From Phoronis australis (taxonomy: Eukaryota; Phoronida; Phoronidae): a DNA stretch of 64,000 nt. Below the pieces are notes generated by a model that ran no database searches, was not told where the DNA came from, and saw only the letters and a list, made by a program, of their open reading frames with translations. Below, in pieces: positions 51,101-61,277 of the stretch. Both the position numbers and the translations under genes were made by a program. The stretch is taken from NCBI GenBank assembly GCA_002633005.1, contig NMRA01000094.1, positions 932,034-996,033 on the forward strand. The letters are read 5' to 3'. How positions within the stretch are numbered: the stretch's first letter is position 1; every line of letters begins with the position of its first letter.

Positions 51101-54100
51101 GGCAGGAAAAAATGTAAATGAAAGCGCTCTGAGGAGCGAAACTTGGCAAAATTAACCAAAAACATGACGATAAAGATGATGACGAATATGACGAATACGA
51201 CGACGATGGTGGGGAGGATGAACAAAAGAAGTAATAATAACATACACATGACGAACGTAGAAGTCCGAAATCAGTAAGAAAAAGGCTAGTCTTCAGCGAC
51301 ACTTGGCGAAATTAACGGAAAAGACAACGACGGAGATGATGACGAATATGATGATGGTGGTGGCGATGATGAACAACATCACAACATTCATATGACGAAC
51401 TTAGATGTCATAAATCAATAAGAAATAGGCTACAGTCTACTTCAATAGAAGATAAACCAACATCAATGCAGCAAGAGTGCTCAACAAAGGAACAGCGTTA
51501 TCAGAAAATCTAAAATAACTCGAAAAGTAGACGTCCTAGCGAAAAATGGAAAACATCTTCTGAAAGCCCATTCAAAATTCTATCTAAAGTGATGGTATGG
51601 CCTAATTCCGTAACTTTTTCGAAAAAAATGAAATTTTGCATTTTTTTTAAAGAAATTCAAAGTCAAATAACTCGAAAACGGTAAGTGTGAGAAAAAAATT
51701 GTTGCAGGCCATTTGAAAGACTATACTTCAAAGAATCTACATGCAAAAAATCACGTCTTTTTCTCTTCCCGTTTAACATCGCACTCCAGACGACTGAAAA
51801 TGGGTCAACATTTGCCATATCCGCCATCTTGAAAGCAACTTCCGGTTTTTGGGCTTTGTATAATAGCATGTTACAAGAAACTAATACCTGTAAAAATTCG
51901 AAGGAATTGGTCTTATAATACGCCCTCTAGAGGAGAAAACGTTTTTAGGCCAAAATCGAGGTGCGCATGCGCGATCGCCGATATTTCCGCCATCTTTAAC
52001 CGGAAGTAAACATTTTCCGGTATACTTGTAGAAAATTTCCGGTCCATTTACTGTGCCGATTCTGAGCTTTTTACGTAAAAAATTGTAGCCTCCAGAAGCA
52101 TTTGAACCTTTAAATGGAAACAAAATGGCCACCACAGTCGCCATCTTGGATCCGATTTTGACGAAAAACAATAGGCTTCCAGTACTTCCGGAAGTACGTG
52201 TTATGTGTAAATTTCGTGATGATCAGACGAAAATTGCGACCTGTATCGTGCGAACAAACAAAAAAACAAACTTAGTGTCAGAGCAACATACTTGGCGAAA
52301 TTTATTTCGCCAAGTAATAATCAAGCTCTACTTTGTAATGCCGCTCAAGCACACAAAAACAATGTTGCAATGTAACAGGCATGGAGTGTGGGCGCTTACA
52401 GCCATTTATGAAGTTGGTCATGTACAAGTCAAGACCTCAAGATGTTCAGTAATATTTTTATCTCAATAGCCTCTGAGACCATAGCTCTTACAGGCATGTG
52501 CCACCCAACTAATGTTGTTTATACACTGTTTGAATAAGTTTATGACTCTATGACCACATCAGTTCATGCTTTTCGACCTCACCGAGCCGAGAGCTGTTTT
52601 GCTAATGTGTGAGGAAAGTGAGGACACAAAACGATGACCTCAATAAATTGCGCCATGAATTTGTTTTGCTAGTTTTGTGGTGCCTGTATCAAAGTTGTGT
52701 CTGCTTTCAAGTTAATCTTGCAGTGAAAGCTTTGGAGTGTTCCTGACTACAAATATGTTCAAAAACGACCATGAATAGATTATAATGCTTTCCTCGCTTT
52801 CCACGTGCTAAAATTTTAAACACAGAAAAAGTAGGAAAAGTAGGAACACTTCCAAGAAGTAACAGGAAGTAGGAAAACATGAAGCCAAGGGAGGCATGAA
52901 GAGATGTGTCAACCCTGGTCTTCAAATTGTGCTCTCATAACATCCATGGATATGTCATATCACCAACATGAGTGGCCACCAACATGACCATCGTGAGTGA
53001 CCAGCAACCTGACCATCGTGAGTGACCACCAAACTGACCATCATGAGCGACCACCAACCCATCATGAGTGACCAGCAACCTGACCATCATGAGTGGGCAC
53101 CAAACTGACCATCGTGAGTGACCAGCAACCTGACCATCGTGAGTCACCACCAACCTGACAATCATGAGTGACCACCAATCTGACCATCATGAGTGACTGG
53201 CAACCTGACCTTCATGGATGACCAGCAACCTGACCATCATGACTGACCACCAACCTGACCATCATGAGTGACTAGCAACCTGAATGTGCCTCCAAAATTA
53301 CAACAAGGTAAAATCAACCCTAGTAAAAGTTGCTTCCAAAGCTATATATATATATATAATAGTTTCAGTCACAATAAGACAAATGAAACTTGATACATTT
53401 TATTTCCCTTTCACAGTAGTGGAACTGATCTTTGCAACCCCTTTGAAAAGCCTCTAAGCTAATGTTTGCAGGAGACTGACCACAGAGGTGCATAAAGGCT
53501 GAACAGAACACAAACACATGGGTTAGTCATTGGCAGTTTACTGATAAAATAACACAATAAGACTTCAACCCACAAAGACTGACTGTGGGGTAAATCTTCA
53601 CCAATCTTGGGGCTTTCTATAGGAGATTAAGTCAACACAAAATTTCTGGCAATCTTTGTGGTTTATTGCCCCAGCTGTTGTCACAGGGATTACTATTAGT
53701 GAATAAATTAGGAAGGTATGACAGGACAGGTGTTAAGATGGGCAGTTATTAAATGATCAATCAAGGTGTATTAACAAACCAAGAGACACCAATGCCTTTT
53801 CGACAAACAAAAATGATCCGTTTTATTGCCAACTCCAAAAACGAGCAAATTATGTGGCAAAGTGGGTAATCTGGCATGTAACAACATAAATCAAAAATGT
53901 GCAATAAACGAAACCTTCAAACAGACAAAATTTGCTACATTTCTATCTCGCCAGGAGTCTTCCATTCACTAGATATAGCTTTCAATGTTAATAAATTCAA
54001 ATAAATTTAGAAATGTAGGCCTCCAGAACTAAATTTACAGTTAAACCTTAACAAGTCATAATATCAATATGGACAACACCTGAAACTTTATATTCCCATT

Positions 54101-57100
54101 TTTCACCTACAATACACAGCATCATGTTCAAACTTGGCATGTTACCTACCAGAACACAAATGTATTAGAAGAATTTGAAATTGAGAACAAGGCAATTATA
54201 TTTGTCACACAAATTTGGCGACACTTTACCATAGGCACAGGATTCAGCTGGTCAGTGGTCAAACAAGTATTGGCTAAGTATTCAGCAGGTCAGTGGTCAA
54301 GCAAGTATTGGTCAAGTATTAACAAATGTGGCAGCCTATGGATTGGATTTTACTTAAAGAGCTTAAAACCACAATTTACCACGTTTTGACAAGTGACTAC
54401 TTTGCCAGCTTCACTAAACCTTCCTTTATAGCAATGCGTATCACAGTCGCAAATTCAATATCCTAAAAAACGAGAAAAACTAAAGTCTCTTAGCTCCACT
54501 GACATGAGTGTGACATATGAACAGAACCAGTGTCAGTGTGTTTTGTCCACCAACATATGAGCTTATTGAACAAATGTGTGCCATATCTGCGCTTTTCCGA
54601 TGTCCCGCGGCAAAGTGACAAGAGTCACGAAGTAAAATACTAATTTTTCACTACAACCACAAACCCAAGGCCTCACCGTTCCTCATTATACCATAAAGCA
54701 CGGAAACTGAGCTACAATATCTGACGACTTTTCTCACTAAACACAATGGAGAGTGACTAGTGCTGTGATTGGTGGCTCGATTTTATGTAGTATGTATCGA
54801 TGAATAAATGCTCGTACATCGAAATCAGCTGATTAACATCCTGTCAGATAGTCTGAATGGGTGTTCTAATTTGATGGTTTATTGACTGGTGCGGTTGTTC
54901 TTTGGTGCTTTTGATACCAAACTGGTGATTTTAAGCACTTTAAAGTGAAAACACAATGACAAGCCTACTAATGTTTTACTCCACCGCATGTAAGTAAAAG
55001 ATAAACCAAGCCAACGACAGAATTCTGTTGCATTCAACACTGTGCACGCCAGATATACCAAGAATGTGAACACAGAAAATCTCAAAAATTAGGCTATGTG
55101 TGAGTGTTGGAAAGTGAGCTTATAGAAGTCTGTTTGGCCATCTACATATTATGGCCAGAGTTGTCACTTCAGTCGCAAGAATTTAAGTACCTGTATTAAA
55201 AAGATTGATCAGAATGCAGAAGAGTTGGTTGTATGCATTTTGGGAGCCAACGACAAGAACATTGATGACAGTAGTCAACTTTAAGGTACCACAAGTTTTA
55301 AATGTGTCAAATAAATTGGGCGCACAACTGAGTATGGGCGTTTACCTGGATGGGGGCTCTTCTACGGTATTACAACCAGATAAGTATGGTAAACCATACA
55401 CTGCTATGTTTCAAATCTCATTACTTCTCATATTTATCATTTTGTCTTTGTATAAATTACTGAAAATTAAGAACAATGCAATTGTCCTGTTCAACCTACA
55501 ACCGAGGGCGTTGTCCCCTGTCTCTACATTCCTGCTTCAATTTCTTAACCCTCAGTCACAGTCCAACAAACACCAAACCTGTATCACAAATTCCATACCT
55601 GTGCCCCTGAACTCTACACGTCCCCAAAATACACCAAACCCACGAGCCAAACTCCAGGCCTGGACCAGGAATCTGAGCCCTGGGTATGAAGTTTGGTTAC
55701 CTTGTATGGAGTTTCATCAAGTGAGAGCACTGCTAGTTGGAAACTGGAGTTAAGTAGAGGATTGAAACTGTAATTCAGAGGCATTGTTTTGGAATCATTT
55801 CTAACCCCTTCATAACTAAATTGGAATTAACAACAAAACGTTCTGTGTGTGTTAGCTTAACTTCCGAATGTCTGAATTGTGTGAGTAACGACAAGCTAAA
55901 TTGGTAATTTTTGAAAATTGCTGCCACTTACTAATTTACAAGGTGCTAACAAGGGGTGATAGGGTTGAGACTTTGGCATGTAGATAAATATGGTCACGAT
56001 AACACCTATTATCTACAACATGACTTCTGCACAGACGGACATGATTGATGTGACTTTTATGAATGACATGATTTATGTGACTTTTATGAATGACATATGA
56101 ACACGCCTCCAACTATAAGTGAAGTTGTCAAGTAACTGATGCAGAAAATATATAAAAAAATAAAAAATCATCTCTGGTCAAATTTCTTGAAGCACCTTCA
56201 TTGACAGCATGAAGAGCTTAGAAGTATAACAGGACTGAATACTATAAAGCCAACTTATCAGCCGTTATGAAACGGCAACTGAATTCTATCCCATAATTCA
56301 CCATTTCAACCTCACCGACCAATCACTATAAAGGCCACCAGTTTGTTATGTTATGCTAGTAAGGTCTCAAGTATGCTCGTGAAACACTCGCCTTTTACTA
56401 ACATGATTTTGTGGGGTCTTGCTTTTCTCGCCAGAAACTTGGTCTAAGGAACGAAGCTCAGAATTAGTGCTGCCAATACAATAAAGAAAATTTGAGTCTG
56501 AGCACCAAAGCAATACACAACTGTGAACAAATTTATTAATCACAGCTGTATGCAACACTCATTGACCCTTATTGACCAGTCATCCAGGTCACAGTTTTAG
56601 TTTCCATCTTCCTTCATCAAGTTTTCATTAATAGCAACTTTAATTCAACAGTAAAAAGCACCTTAAATTATGTACATTACACAAACACTATCATCATGTA
56701 TATGCTTAGGTCTACTGATCAGAGACAAACAAAATTATTTCTATGTCCTGTATGTCACATAAATTCTTTCAACCATTGTCAATAATTAGTGATAGACTCA
56801 CCTTGTTAGTTAGGGATGCTAAATCTTGAAGTCTTAATCTTGTGTGAATGAGAGCATCGTAGACTGCGCAGATGCCTAGCACCGTCACTCCCTGTTCTTT
56901 AGTGAACATGCTGGCACCAGTCAACAAGCCAGACAGGGCCAGAAACATCCACTTGCACACCCCGGGTCCCATATTGCTATCACGTGTTCGGCAGTATGCA
57001 ATGTAGCATTCTAAGGCTAACAAAAAGAACATGCAAGCTCCGATATCGGCACGACCTACAATCCCGGCCACAGCCTCTGTGTGAATAGGATGACTAGCGA

Positions 57101-57384
57101 ATAAGAGGCCTGCAACCCATCGTGACATGTCATTGTTCAGGAAATGTCTGGCAACATGAACAAAGAGACCAGTCACGACAGCATGCAACAGGATGTTACC
57201 GAGATGATAGCCCAGAGGGTGGAGTCCTCCCAACATGTAGTTGAGACGAAATGTGAGAACACACAGTGGTCGGTAGGACTTGTGAGACCCACTGTGGGTG
57301 AGTGGCGTGCCCCAGAAGTCATCGTAGAACACGTTGACAAGGGGGGTTTCTGGAAGGAGGTCAGGGTTCTTCTGTATGGCACGG
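32956..57384 (-). CDS. TMTC2: ER transmembrane and TPR-repeat protein (lacks N-terminal exon)
   Basis: Twelve minus-strand exons join in phase to 816 codons before the stop; with roughly 28 missing N-terminal residues this matches human TMTC2 (836 aa). Order: multi-pass membrane region with HPIHTEAVAGIVGRAD and KEQGVTV; the DUF1736 region with RLYFMGNKPPEF, DNPASDSDSLLTRSLTFWYL and LSFDWSMEAIPLLESL; a His-rich loop; further helices with FVVAERVLYIPSMG; then tandem TPRs to the C-terminus (LQLKPDD..., ending SNGAKR). TMTC1-4 are ER proteins linked to O-mannosylation of cadherins. Residue choice (NKPPEF, DSDSLLTR, NPPKAWGNL) fits TMTC2 rather than TMTC1, 3 or 4. The Asp-Asp motif in the first luminal loop (CYDDS in human) lies in the missing exon, beyond 64000. 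Confidence 0.95.
33411..33474 (-). CDS. TMTC2 exon: TPR segment
   Basis: Acceptor TTTTTTGTCCAG, donor GTAAGT. It encodes QAGRNSEAEVYYQKAVNLRP and D, parallel to human YYDLAARLRPN. Confidence 0.93.
33624..35022. mobile_element. 1.4-kb element: 138-bp inverted repeats starting CAC, 5-bp target duplication
   Basis: Ends 33624-about 33762 and about 34887-35022 are inverted copies differing at essentially one base. Both termini read CACGGGTGAGAAACAACATG. The flanks are AAATC on each side (33619-33623 and 35023-35027). The inverted repeats contain about six degenerate ~22-bp subrepeats (TGGGACCGCCGCACCA-like). The 1.1-kb interior shows no transposase. It lies in a TMTC2 intron. A 5-bp duplication and CAC termini are traits of the Transib/RAG group, but a heptamer match is lacking, so classification is tentative. 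Confidence 0.85.
35410..35524 (-). CDS. TMTC2 exon: TPR segment
   Basis: Acceptor CTCATTTCAG, donor GTAAAT. It encodes GQFLSDLNRHDDAADLFVRV and TQRSYNDFDLTFTAANVM, ending two bases into an Arg codon. Confidence 0.92.
35859..35940 (-). CDS. TMTC2 exon: TPR segment
   Basis: Acceptor CACTTTCAG, donor GTAAGT. It encodes NFVEKAEFHYKRALQIDTQS then SSVAQHY. Confidence 0.92.
36054..36175 (-). CDS. TMTC2 exon: TPR segment
   Basis: Acceptor GACTGTTTTAG, donor GTATGT. It encodes GESYFKLGNLNEAERWYLKA and LEAKNDHIPAYLTLAKLYHT, a full TPR in phase with its neighbours. Confidence 0.94.
36458..36536 (-). CDS. TMTC2 exon: TPR segment
   Basis: Acceptor TGCCATTTCAG, donor GTGAGT. It encodes DAVFTYKDAIEKMPSHYQPQ and SLYNML, parallel to human YKEAIQKMP...APQSLYNMMG. 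The 45-bp array at 36560-36870 lies about 25 bases upstream of the acceptor. Confidence 0.93.
36560..36870. repeat. 45-bp minisatellite, 7 copies, next to a TMTC2 3' splice site
   Basis: Unit GTATGTGAGACCTTATCAAC plus AGGTATGCATTTAAAGGTATGGAGG. It ends about 25 bases from the acceptor of the 36458-36536 exon. The unit core GAGACCTTATCAACAG matches the left end of R1 (AGGACCTTATCAACTAG in copy c). Confidence 0.93.
36870..37305 (+). mobile_element. R1 element, copy d (body)
   Basis: It contains TTTAGTAAAAAAGAAAC, GTTTTATGCAACTTCAGAG and CTCAAAAGTTTCAATTTT blocks and a right end CCTCTCACATAACTTG. The 36560-36870 array forms its left side, as the 31-bp array does in copy b. Confidence 0.65.
37534..37656 (-). 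CDS. TMTC2 exon: TPR segment with duplicated acceptor
   Basis: Acceptor TTTTACATTCAG, donor GTTGGT; 41 codons, phase 0. It encodes TYKECAGIDITGLKDPRLHE and STKVSCLYNLGRVYADLGRF, parallel to human TMTC2. The acceptor and exon start are repeated twice more upstream (37717, 37778). Those upstream acceptors lead to an in-frame TGA after 13 codons, so 37656 must be the productive one. Confidence 0.92.
37640..37820. repeat. 61-bp tandem repeat containing a 3' splice site and exon start (3 copies)
   Basis: Three near-identical units. On the minus strand each holds TTTTACATTCAG and the exon start ACTTATAAAGAGTGCGCAGGC. Acceptors fall at 37656, 37717 and 37778. Confidence 0.93.
38515..39475. mobile_element. 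Possible composite element with G-rich ends and a tRNA-like segment
   Basis: The left side has GCAGATTTTGGGGGGGGGG and GGGCCCGCCCCCC. The right side has GGGCCCCCCTTGTGATATCC and TAGATCCGCCACTGTG, a rough inversion. Inside, 39190-39262 has tRNA-like boxes (GTGGTGCATTGGTAAAGCAC and GCGTTCGAGTC). Boundaries are uncertain. Confidence 0.35.
39540..40270. repeat. 67-bp minisatellite made of exon end plus 5' splice site (about 11 copies)
   Basis: Spacing of the plus-strand TACTCACTT core is 67 bases (39564, 39631, 39698, 39765, 39832, 39899), then more diverged up to the true TMTC2 donor at 40246. On the minus strand most units carry AAGTGAGTAG, the same string as the real donor. Confidence 0.92.
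40247..40308 (-). CDS. TMTC2 exon: TPR segment with duplicated donor
   Basis: Acceptor ATTATTTCAG, donor GTGAGT. It encodes LAHLNLGIVLGVLNQHHEAE and K. The last bases and the donor (GCAGAGAAA followed by GTGAGTAGTAG) are the founder of the 67-bp array at 39540-40270. Confidence 0.9.
40612..40697 (-). CDS. TMTC2 exon: TPR segment
   Basis: Acceptor TTTCCTGCAG, donor GTGAGC. It encodes GILLQDQKRYKEAIESYKLA then IQCRPRLT, completing a TPR with both flanking exons in phase. Confidence 0.92.
41318..41432 (-). CDS. TMTC2 exon: first TPR
   Basis: Acceptor TGTTCCAG, donor GTATGT. It encodes AWGNLANIFNNQGRVKEAEN and AYKSALRHRGNMADVHYN. These have the TPR pattern W-x2-LG-x7-G-x2-A-x6-A. Confidence 0.93.
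41850..41945 (+). repeat. 20-bp tandem repeat, about 5 copies
   Basis: Unit GGGTCCAGTATTGTAGGACA with single-base variants, in the TMTC2 intron 41433-42813. Confidence 0.9.
42814..43645 (-). CDS. TMTC2 exon: DUF1736 region and C-terminal membrane helices
   Basis: Acceptor CTATTTTGCAG, donor GTATTT; 832 bases, phase 0 in, phase 1 out. It carries the DUF1736 core, a hydrophilic loop with HKQPSHHHHHRNGNG, and the conserved PFIPATNIFFYVGFVVAERV. It ends at NDWFSEENLYTAGITVNPPK, the entry to the TPRs. Confidence 0.96.
44185..45005. repeat. Degenerate ~43-bp tandem repeat, interrupted
   Basis: The motif TGTTTCTAGACTGAGACTTG, then CATTGCTRCAAAA, recurs about ten times at 44185-44310 and 44695-45005. 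An unrelated 380-base stretch separates the two blocks. Confidence 0.75.
45202..45744 (-). pseudogene. Penelope-like retroelement fragment with GIY-YIG endonuclease
   Basis: A 180-residue open frame resembles the 3' part of Penelope-like elements. It has a region after the reverse transcriptase (PFITMFNPCLNGISHVFRKH), a Cys cluster (NKTRCKMC), then the GIY-YIG signature NIIYLITCKKCSIQYVGQTQ and FHNHR. The reverse-transcriptase core is absent upstream and the frame stops just after the GIY-YIG start, so it is a truncated copy in the TMTC2 intron. GIY-YIG is the endonuclease type of this retroelement class. Confidence 0.8.
47682..47840 (+). mobile_element. Short G/C-rich dispersed repeat (family with 9858-10034)
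   Basis: Starts TCAGTGGCGGATTTAGAGGG, passes a run of C, then ATTCCATTTGGCAATTCC, TGGCTAATACACTGCC and CTCAAAATCCTGGATCC. These are the same blocks, in the same order, as the minus-strand copy at 9858-10034. Confidence 0.72.
49330..49860 (+). repeat. ~34-bp minisatellite containing the assembly gap
   Basis: Unit TCTTCCGTCGCACAATCACT followed by CTGATCCCCCCCTG. At least three copies precede and two follow 277 undetermined bases (49526-49802). The gap most likely spans more of the array. Confidence 0.85.
51086..52316 (-). mobile_element. YY1-motif and (GAY)n dispersed element, reverse copy
   Basis: Reverse complement of the units at 18600-20800. It has two trinucleotide-rich subrepeats at 51160-51240 and 51315-51375, CCGCCATCTT motifs near 51820, 51987 and 52138, and a right end with the palindrome ACTTGGCGAAATTTATTTCG CCAAGT at 52291-52316. 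Confidence 0.7.
52965..53285. repeat. 25-bp minisatellite, about 12 copies
   Basis: Unit ACCACCAACCTGACCATCAT plus GAGTG, with CAGCAACC and ATCGTGAGTG variants. Confidence 0.93.
56802..57384 (-). CDS. TMTC2 exon: N-terminal membrane domain
   Basis: Acceptor CTTCATTTCAG, donor GTGAGT; 583 bases, entering with one base and leaving in phase 0. It begins RAIQKNPDLLPETPLVNVFY, just after the Asp-Asp motif of the family, and includes HSGSHKSYRPL, ASHPIHTEAVAGIVGRADIG and MFTKEQGVTVLG. Several hydrophobic helices are visible. It ends LASLTNK. Confidence 0.95.
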
Positions 57385-57900
57385 CTGAAATGAAGAGAGC
57401 AGAGTTGAAATATTATCCAGTAATAATTCTCCAGTATTGGACAGAATATGAAGGACAAACATAATGCCATTATGTCAAAATCTTCAACATGATTTGTTAA
57501 GAAAATCTCAAGAAAATTTTCCCAAGGCTTGCGCTGCTGTTAGTGTAAGCAGTCATTGAAAAATGGATTAGTTTGTCACAAATTGACGAACTTCAATAAA
57601 CATTGCAAATCAGAAACTGCAAATCAAGCATGAACAATCCAACAACGTTCAAACAGTGAACTTGTCATGATTTGTAAAGTAGTGAACAACTAAAGGAAAT
57701 GAATGAATGACATCATCCAGATAGTAATAAGAGTCTGTTGCCTACTATGATTCTCTTCATTTCATCACTGACTTTGGAGGGACTATCTTGTCTGTTTTGA
57801 TCACCAAGGCTGTACAATAAGCATAACACGCAGGATAGAATTTAAATGTATGCTTTTCATGTTTAACTTGAAATACTTTGCCAATAAATGCAAAAACTAA

Positions 57901-58493
57901 GATAGCTGTACTTAAAAGCAGCTATACCGTTAACCCACCATGTGTCACAAAACCTAACTTTTGAACCAACTGCCTTCAAGAAATTGGTCTCAAAATCTCC
58001 CTTAAAGGCCTTTCCCACTGCCTCCGAAACTTTTGGTATTAACAAATCTTCAGTCAGTGGGAACACTTAACTTCGGTCTCTTATCAAAGCTAACAGCGCT
58101 AGTTAACTTCAAAGTAAAGAGGTGGATTTAACAATGAAGCGTCACCACTTCAGTGTAATGAGAACACTTAACTTCGACGACATCAGAGTTATCGGTNGAT
58201 AGCTGTACTTAAAAGCAGCTATACCGTTAACCCACCATGTGTCACAAAACCTAACTTTTGAACCAACTGCCTTCAAGAAATTGGTCTCAAAATCTCCCTT
58301 AAAGGCCTTTCCCACTGCCTCCGAAACTTTTGGTATTAACAAATCTTCAGTCAGTGGGAACACTTAACTTCGGTCTCTTATCAAAGCTAACAGCGCTAGT
58401 TAACTTCAAAGTAAAGAGGTGGATTTAACAATGAAGCGTCACCACTTCAGTGTAATGAGAACACTTAACTTCGATGGCATCAGAGTTATCGGT
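57901..58493. repeat. Direct duplication of 296 bases joined by a single n (assembly artefact)
   Basis: 57901-58196 and 58198-58493 are identical apart from CGACGACATC versus CGATGGCATC. The copies meet at a lone n (58197). This is how unmerged haplotypes look in draft assemblies. Confidence 0.88.
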
Positions 58494-59080
58494 AGGTGTC
58501 ACTGTGTTTGCCAACAGCGGGCAGCAACTGGTTAATACTTGTAATATTTTGTTCCAGTATTTGTTATTTTGGCAGACGATTATAAGCATTCTGTTCCAAT
58601 TTGTCCAAGTGCTTGCTGGATACTTTGCTTCAAAAATAATAAAAAATTACTGAACGCTTTGCGTATGCAAAACAAGTTCCTGCCAAATGTCAGACCGCCT
58701 TTACACGGATCTGCTGCAAGCCACAAGACTCCCAATTTTCTGTTAAAATGTAGTCAATCTTCTTTATCTCAATGTGGCAACCGTAGGTTGTCTTCTGAAG
58801 TTTACGCTCTCGTCTTTGTGTGGGAAAGGCCTTTGCCATTTTTGATGACAAGGACAAAAACAGTAAAGCCGTACAAACATATACAGACCCAATGAAATAA
58901 ATTAATTAACATATATAAATATATGTACATGTATAGCTTATTGTACAGGCCAAGATCATATTGGCGCCACCTTACAATAACTTCGCTGATCTATAACTGC
59001 AAAGTTGATGTGAACACTCACGCTCAATTTCGGGGTAAGCTTCAATTGTAGCGAAATGAACTGTATGGGAAAGGGCCTTT
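58301..59080. mobile_element. GGCC-ended inverted-repeat transposon (non-autonomous), copy 2
   Basis: Left end AAAGGCCTTTCCCACTGCCT and right end TATGGGAAAGGGCCTTT. It shares subterminal blocks with 6768-7460 (GAGAACACTTAACTTCG, GTTAACTTCAAAGTAAAGAG, GCCAACAGCGGGCAGCAACT). Its left 190 bases are also present in the artefactual duplicate at 58004-58196. Confidence 0.75.
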
Positions 59081-59374
59081 AGTGAAATTATTTTAGGTGA
59101 TTTCTGAACTAGGAAAATCTTACAATTGGTTATTACTGAAAACCAGACTTTACAAGTTGGCTGGTCACGTTAGGTAAAATGTGTGAATCATGGTGTCAAC
59201 CCATAACTCTCAGTTATTGAGAAAGCCAAAAAAATCACTTCTCATCTGAGTAACGCACCTGTAGAGATTCATTTTATAGCGGTGAGTTATAAAGCAGTAT
59301 TTTGTCTTCGAATGTGTCCAGTGCCTATGTTATTTCAAAATAGACAACATAAATTTTAGATCTTCAAATGAAGC

Positions 59375-61277
59375 CTTTAAAGGTGAATGCCACCTGATTT
59401 AATTAGTCTTTTTTACCGCCTTAATCGGTCTATATCCGCATCACCTCGTATACGATCGATCTTACCTCGCCGAGAGGTGTCGCGCTAACCTGTGAGGAAG
59501 GTGAGAAACGACGTGACGTCAGTGGTTCTTCGGCAGAGTGAGTGCCGCTATTGTGTGGTATATCATTCCCATTTGTGCAAACTATGAAGCAGCGAGGAAA
59601 GCGGTTATATCGCTTTTTCGATTTCCTCGAGAGCCCATAATGCTTCGAAAGTGGCTCGTGGTAGTGAAGAATGAAAAGTCCGCCATTAATACCAAGTATG
59701 AGGCCGTGAAACTTCTCCGGGTCTGTCAGTGGCCTGCACTTCCTCGGATCGGTTGCTAATCAGTTTTTGATTATGGAGTATTGTAGTTGGCCATGAAAAC
59801 ATAAACAATTACAAATAATTCAAGGTGTGAGAACATATAACCTCTTTGATGCCTGACTAGTTCGTTAGGCTTCCGTTTAGTGCTCTTGGTGTAGGATGGT
59901 AGTCGCCACTTCTTTTTCTCAGCCCTAAAAAACGTCGTAAGCACACTTTTTTTAGATGCGGTGCAAAATCAGGATGGTCCGTGAGACAGATCTGCACTTT
60001 TCCAAGAATTCATTTCACTTACAGAATTTCGTGGCAGCAAACGCAAGCATCAATTGTTCCATTATTGTGCAGTTAGCTCACTGACACCGTGATAAAATCA
60101 AATGGTTTTTGAAACTATTCATATGTTCTGTTGTCTGTGCACGTTCACGGAGCCTCTCTATGATTTCTTGATCAGTGTATTCCTGTGAAACTTAACAATC
60201 GACCTGTGAAGTCTTCGTCGGATGAGCACCCGTCTAAGTCGGGATTGCAAGTTGCCATGTTGACATTTATATTGTGCGTTCTGTTTCCGAAATGAATTAT
60301 TCTCACTCTACCCAATGTTTATATCAAACTGTAACAAAGACTGTCTCATTAGATACAATTTGTAATACCTTGGAGTGCTCATGAGTGCAAATGTTTTGAG
60401 AAGCCAGCAATGAATAAATTACTGCATCACTGGCTTTAGATGCAATAAACGGCGGCTGATTGACCGCGGGCACCGAGGCCCGGTGTGAGCACATGCTAAT
60501 TCAGTGTTTGCTGACAGAAAGCTGTGGTGAAACAATAACTCCAGCTTATATCCTATGGTCAGATGTTAGGAGAATCTTTATTTAGATATTCATATACATT
60601 ATTCCAAATCATTGTTTCTGTACAACTTTTGCCCTGACGGTTCTGTGGAAGAGTAACCTGACTTGGCGAACTGGTAAGTAGATTTGCAGTTTTGCGGCCA
60701 ATTCACTAAATTAATCCGCCTGTACATTTTTTCTTTGGCTCACTAGTATAGTTTTTTTGTTACTAGAAGTTTAGTTTCTAACTTTGGCTGGTTTATGTTC
60801 ATAATGTCTTTAATCCAGCCGGCGCGAGATGGGCCTGATCAGGTTCCGAGCCTTTGGCCGGGATAGCAAGCATTTTGTGTGTTTAGAACTGAAAAAATCG
60901 CAAGTCTAAAATTACGGTACGCAGCCATGTTCTCCAGTCTGTATTTCATGGAAGAATAATTTGAATTTATCACCAAACAGACCCCAAACTCCCACGACCG
61001 ATCTTGAGGTAAATTGGCCTACTGAAGTTTTACATCGAATTTTGATGATTTATTGGTGTAAAACTAAAACGATGAATTCAAGCGACAACCTGACACCAGT
61101 AACCATGTTGTGAACTGCTGAACAGACTGCATTCGAACCTCTGACATCATTGGTTAATTTCAACACCTCCATCTGCCGTCAGGTAAAAGAACTGTACTTG
61201 CTGTTATCGAGTGTAACTACTTGATCTAAATTGAAACAAAATAGGTTGTTTTTTGGGTGGCATTCTCCTTTAAGGAT
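59375..61277. mobile_element. 1.9-kb inverted-repeat element
   Basis: Left end CCTTTAAAGGTGAATGCCAC and right end GGGTGGCATTCTCCTTTAAGG are imperfect inverted copies of about 20 bases. Inside, CTCGCCGAGAGGTGTCGCGC resembles 52580-52600, so parts are dispersed elsewhere. No transposase was recognised. A related end (AGGTTAATGCCACCTGG) occurs at 61365. Confidence 0.6.

Larger units (their letters stand above)
43646..56801. other. 13.2-kb TMTC2 intron
   Basis: No coding exon of another gene was recognised. It contains a degenerate ~43-bp repeat (44185-45005), a Penelope-like fragment (45202-45744), a G/C-rich dispersed repeat (47682-47840), a gapped minisatellite (49330-49860), the reverse YY1-motif element (51086-52316), a 25-bp minisatellite (52965-53285) and otherwise unremarkable AT-rich DNA. 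Confidence 0.6.

Noticed and set aside
55205-55753. 182-codon open frame on the + strand in the large TMTC2 intron
   Set aside because: One plausible hydrophobic stretch but no recognised domain, no splice or poly(A) context, and low-complexity Pro/Asn/Ser composition. Likely a chance frame.
57863-58363. Two identical ~67-codon minus-strand proteins (MFPLTEDLL...)
   Set aside because: They lie in the left end of the GGCC-ended transposon and its assembly duplicate; no protein family was recognised.
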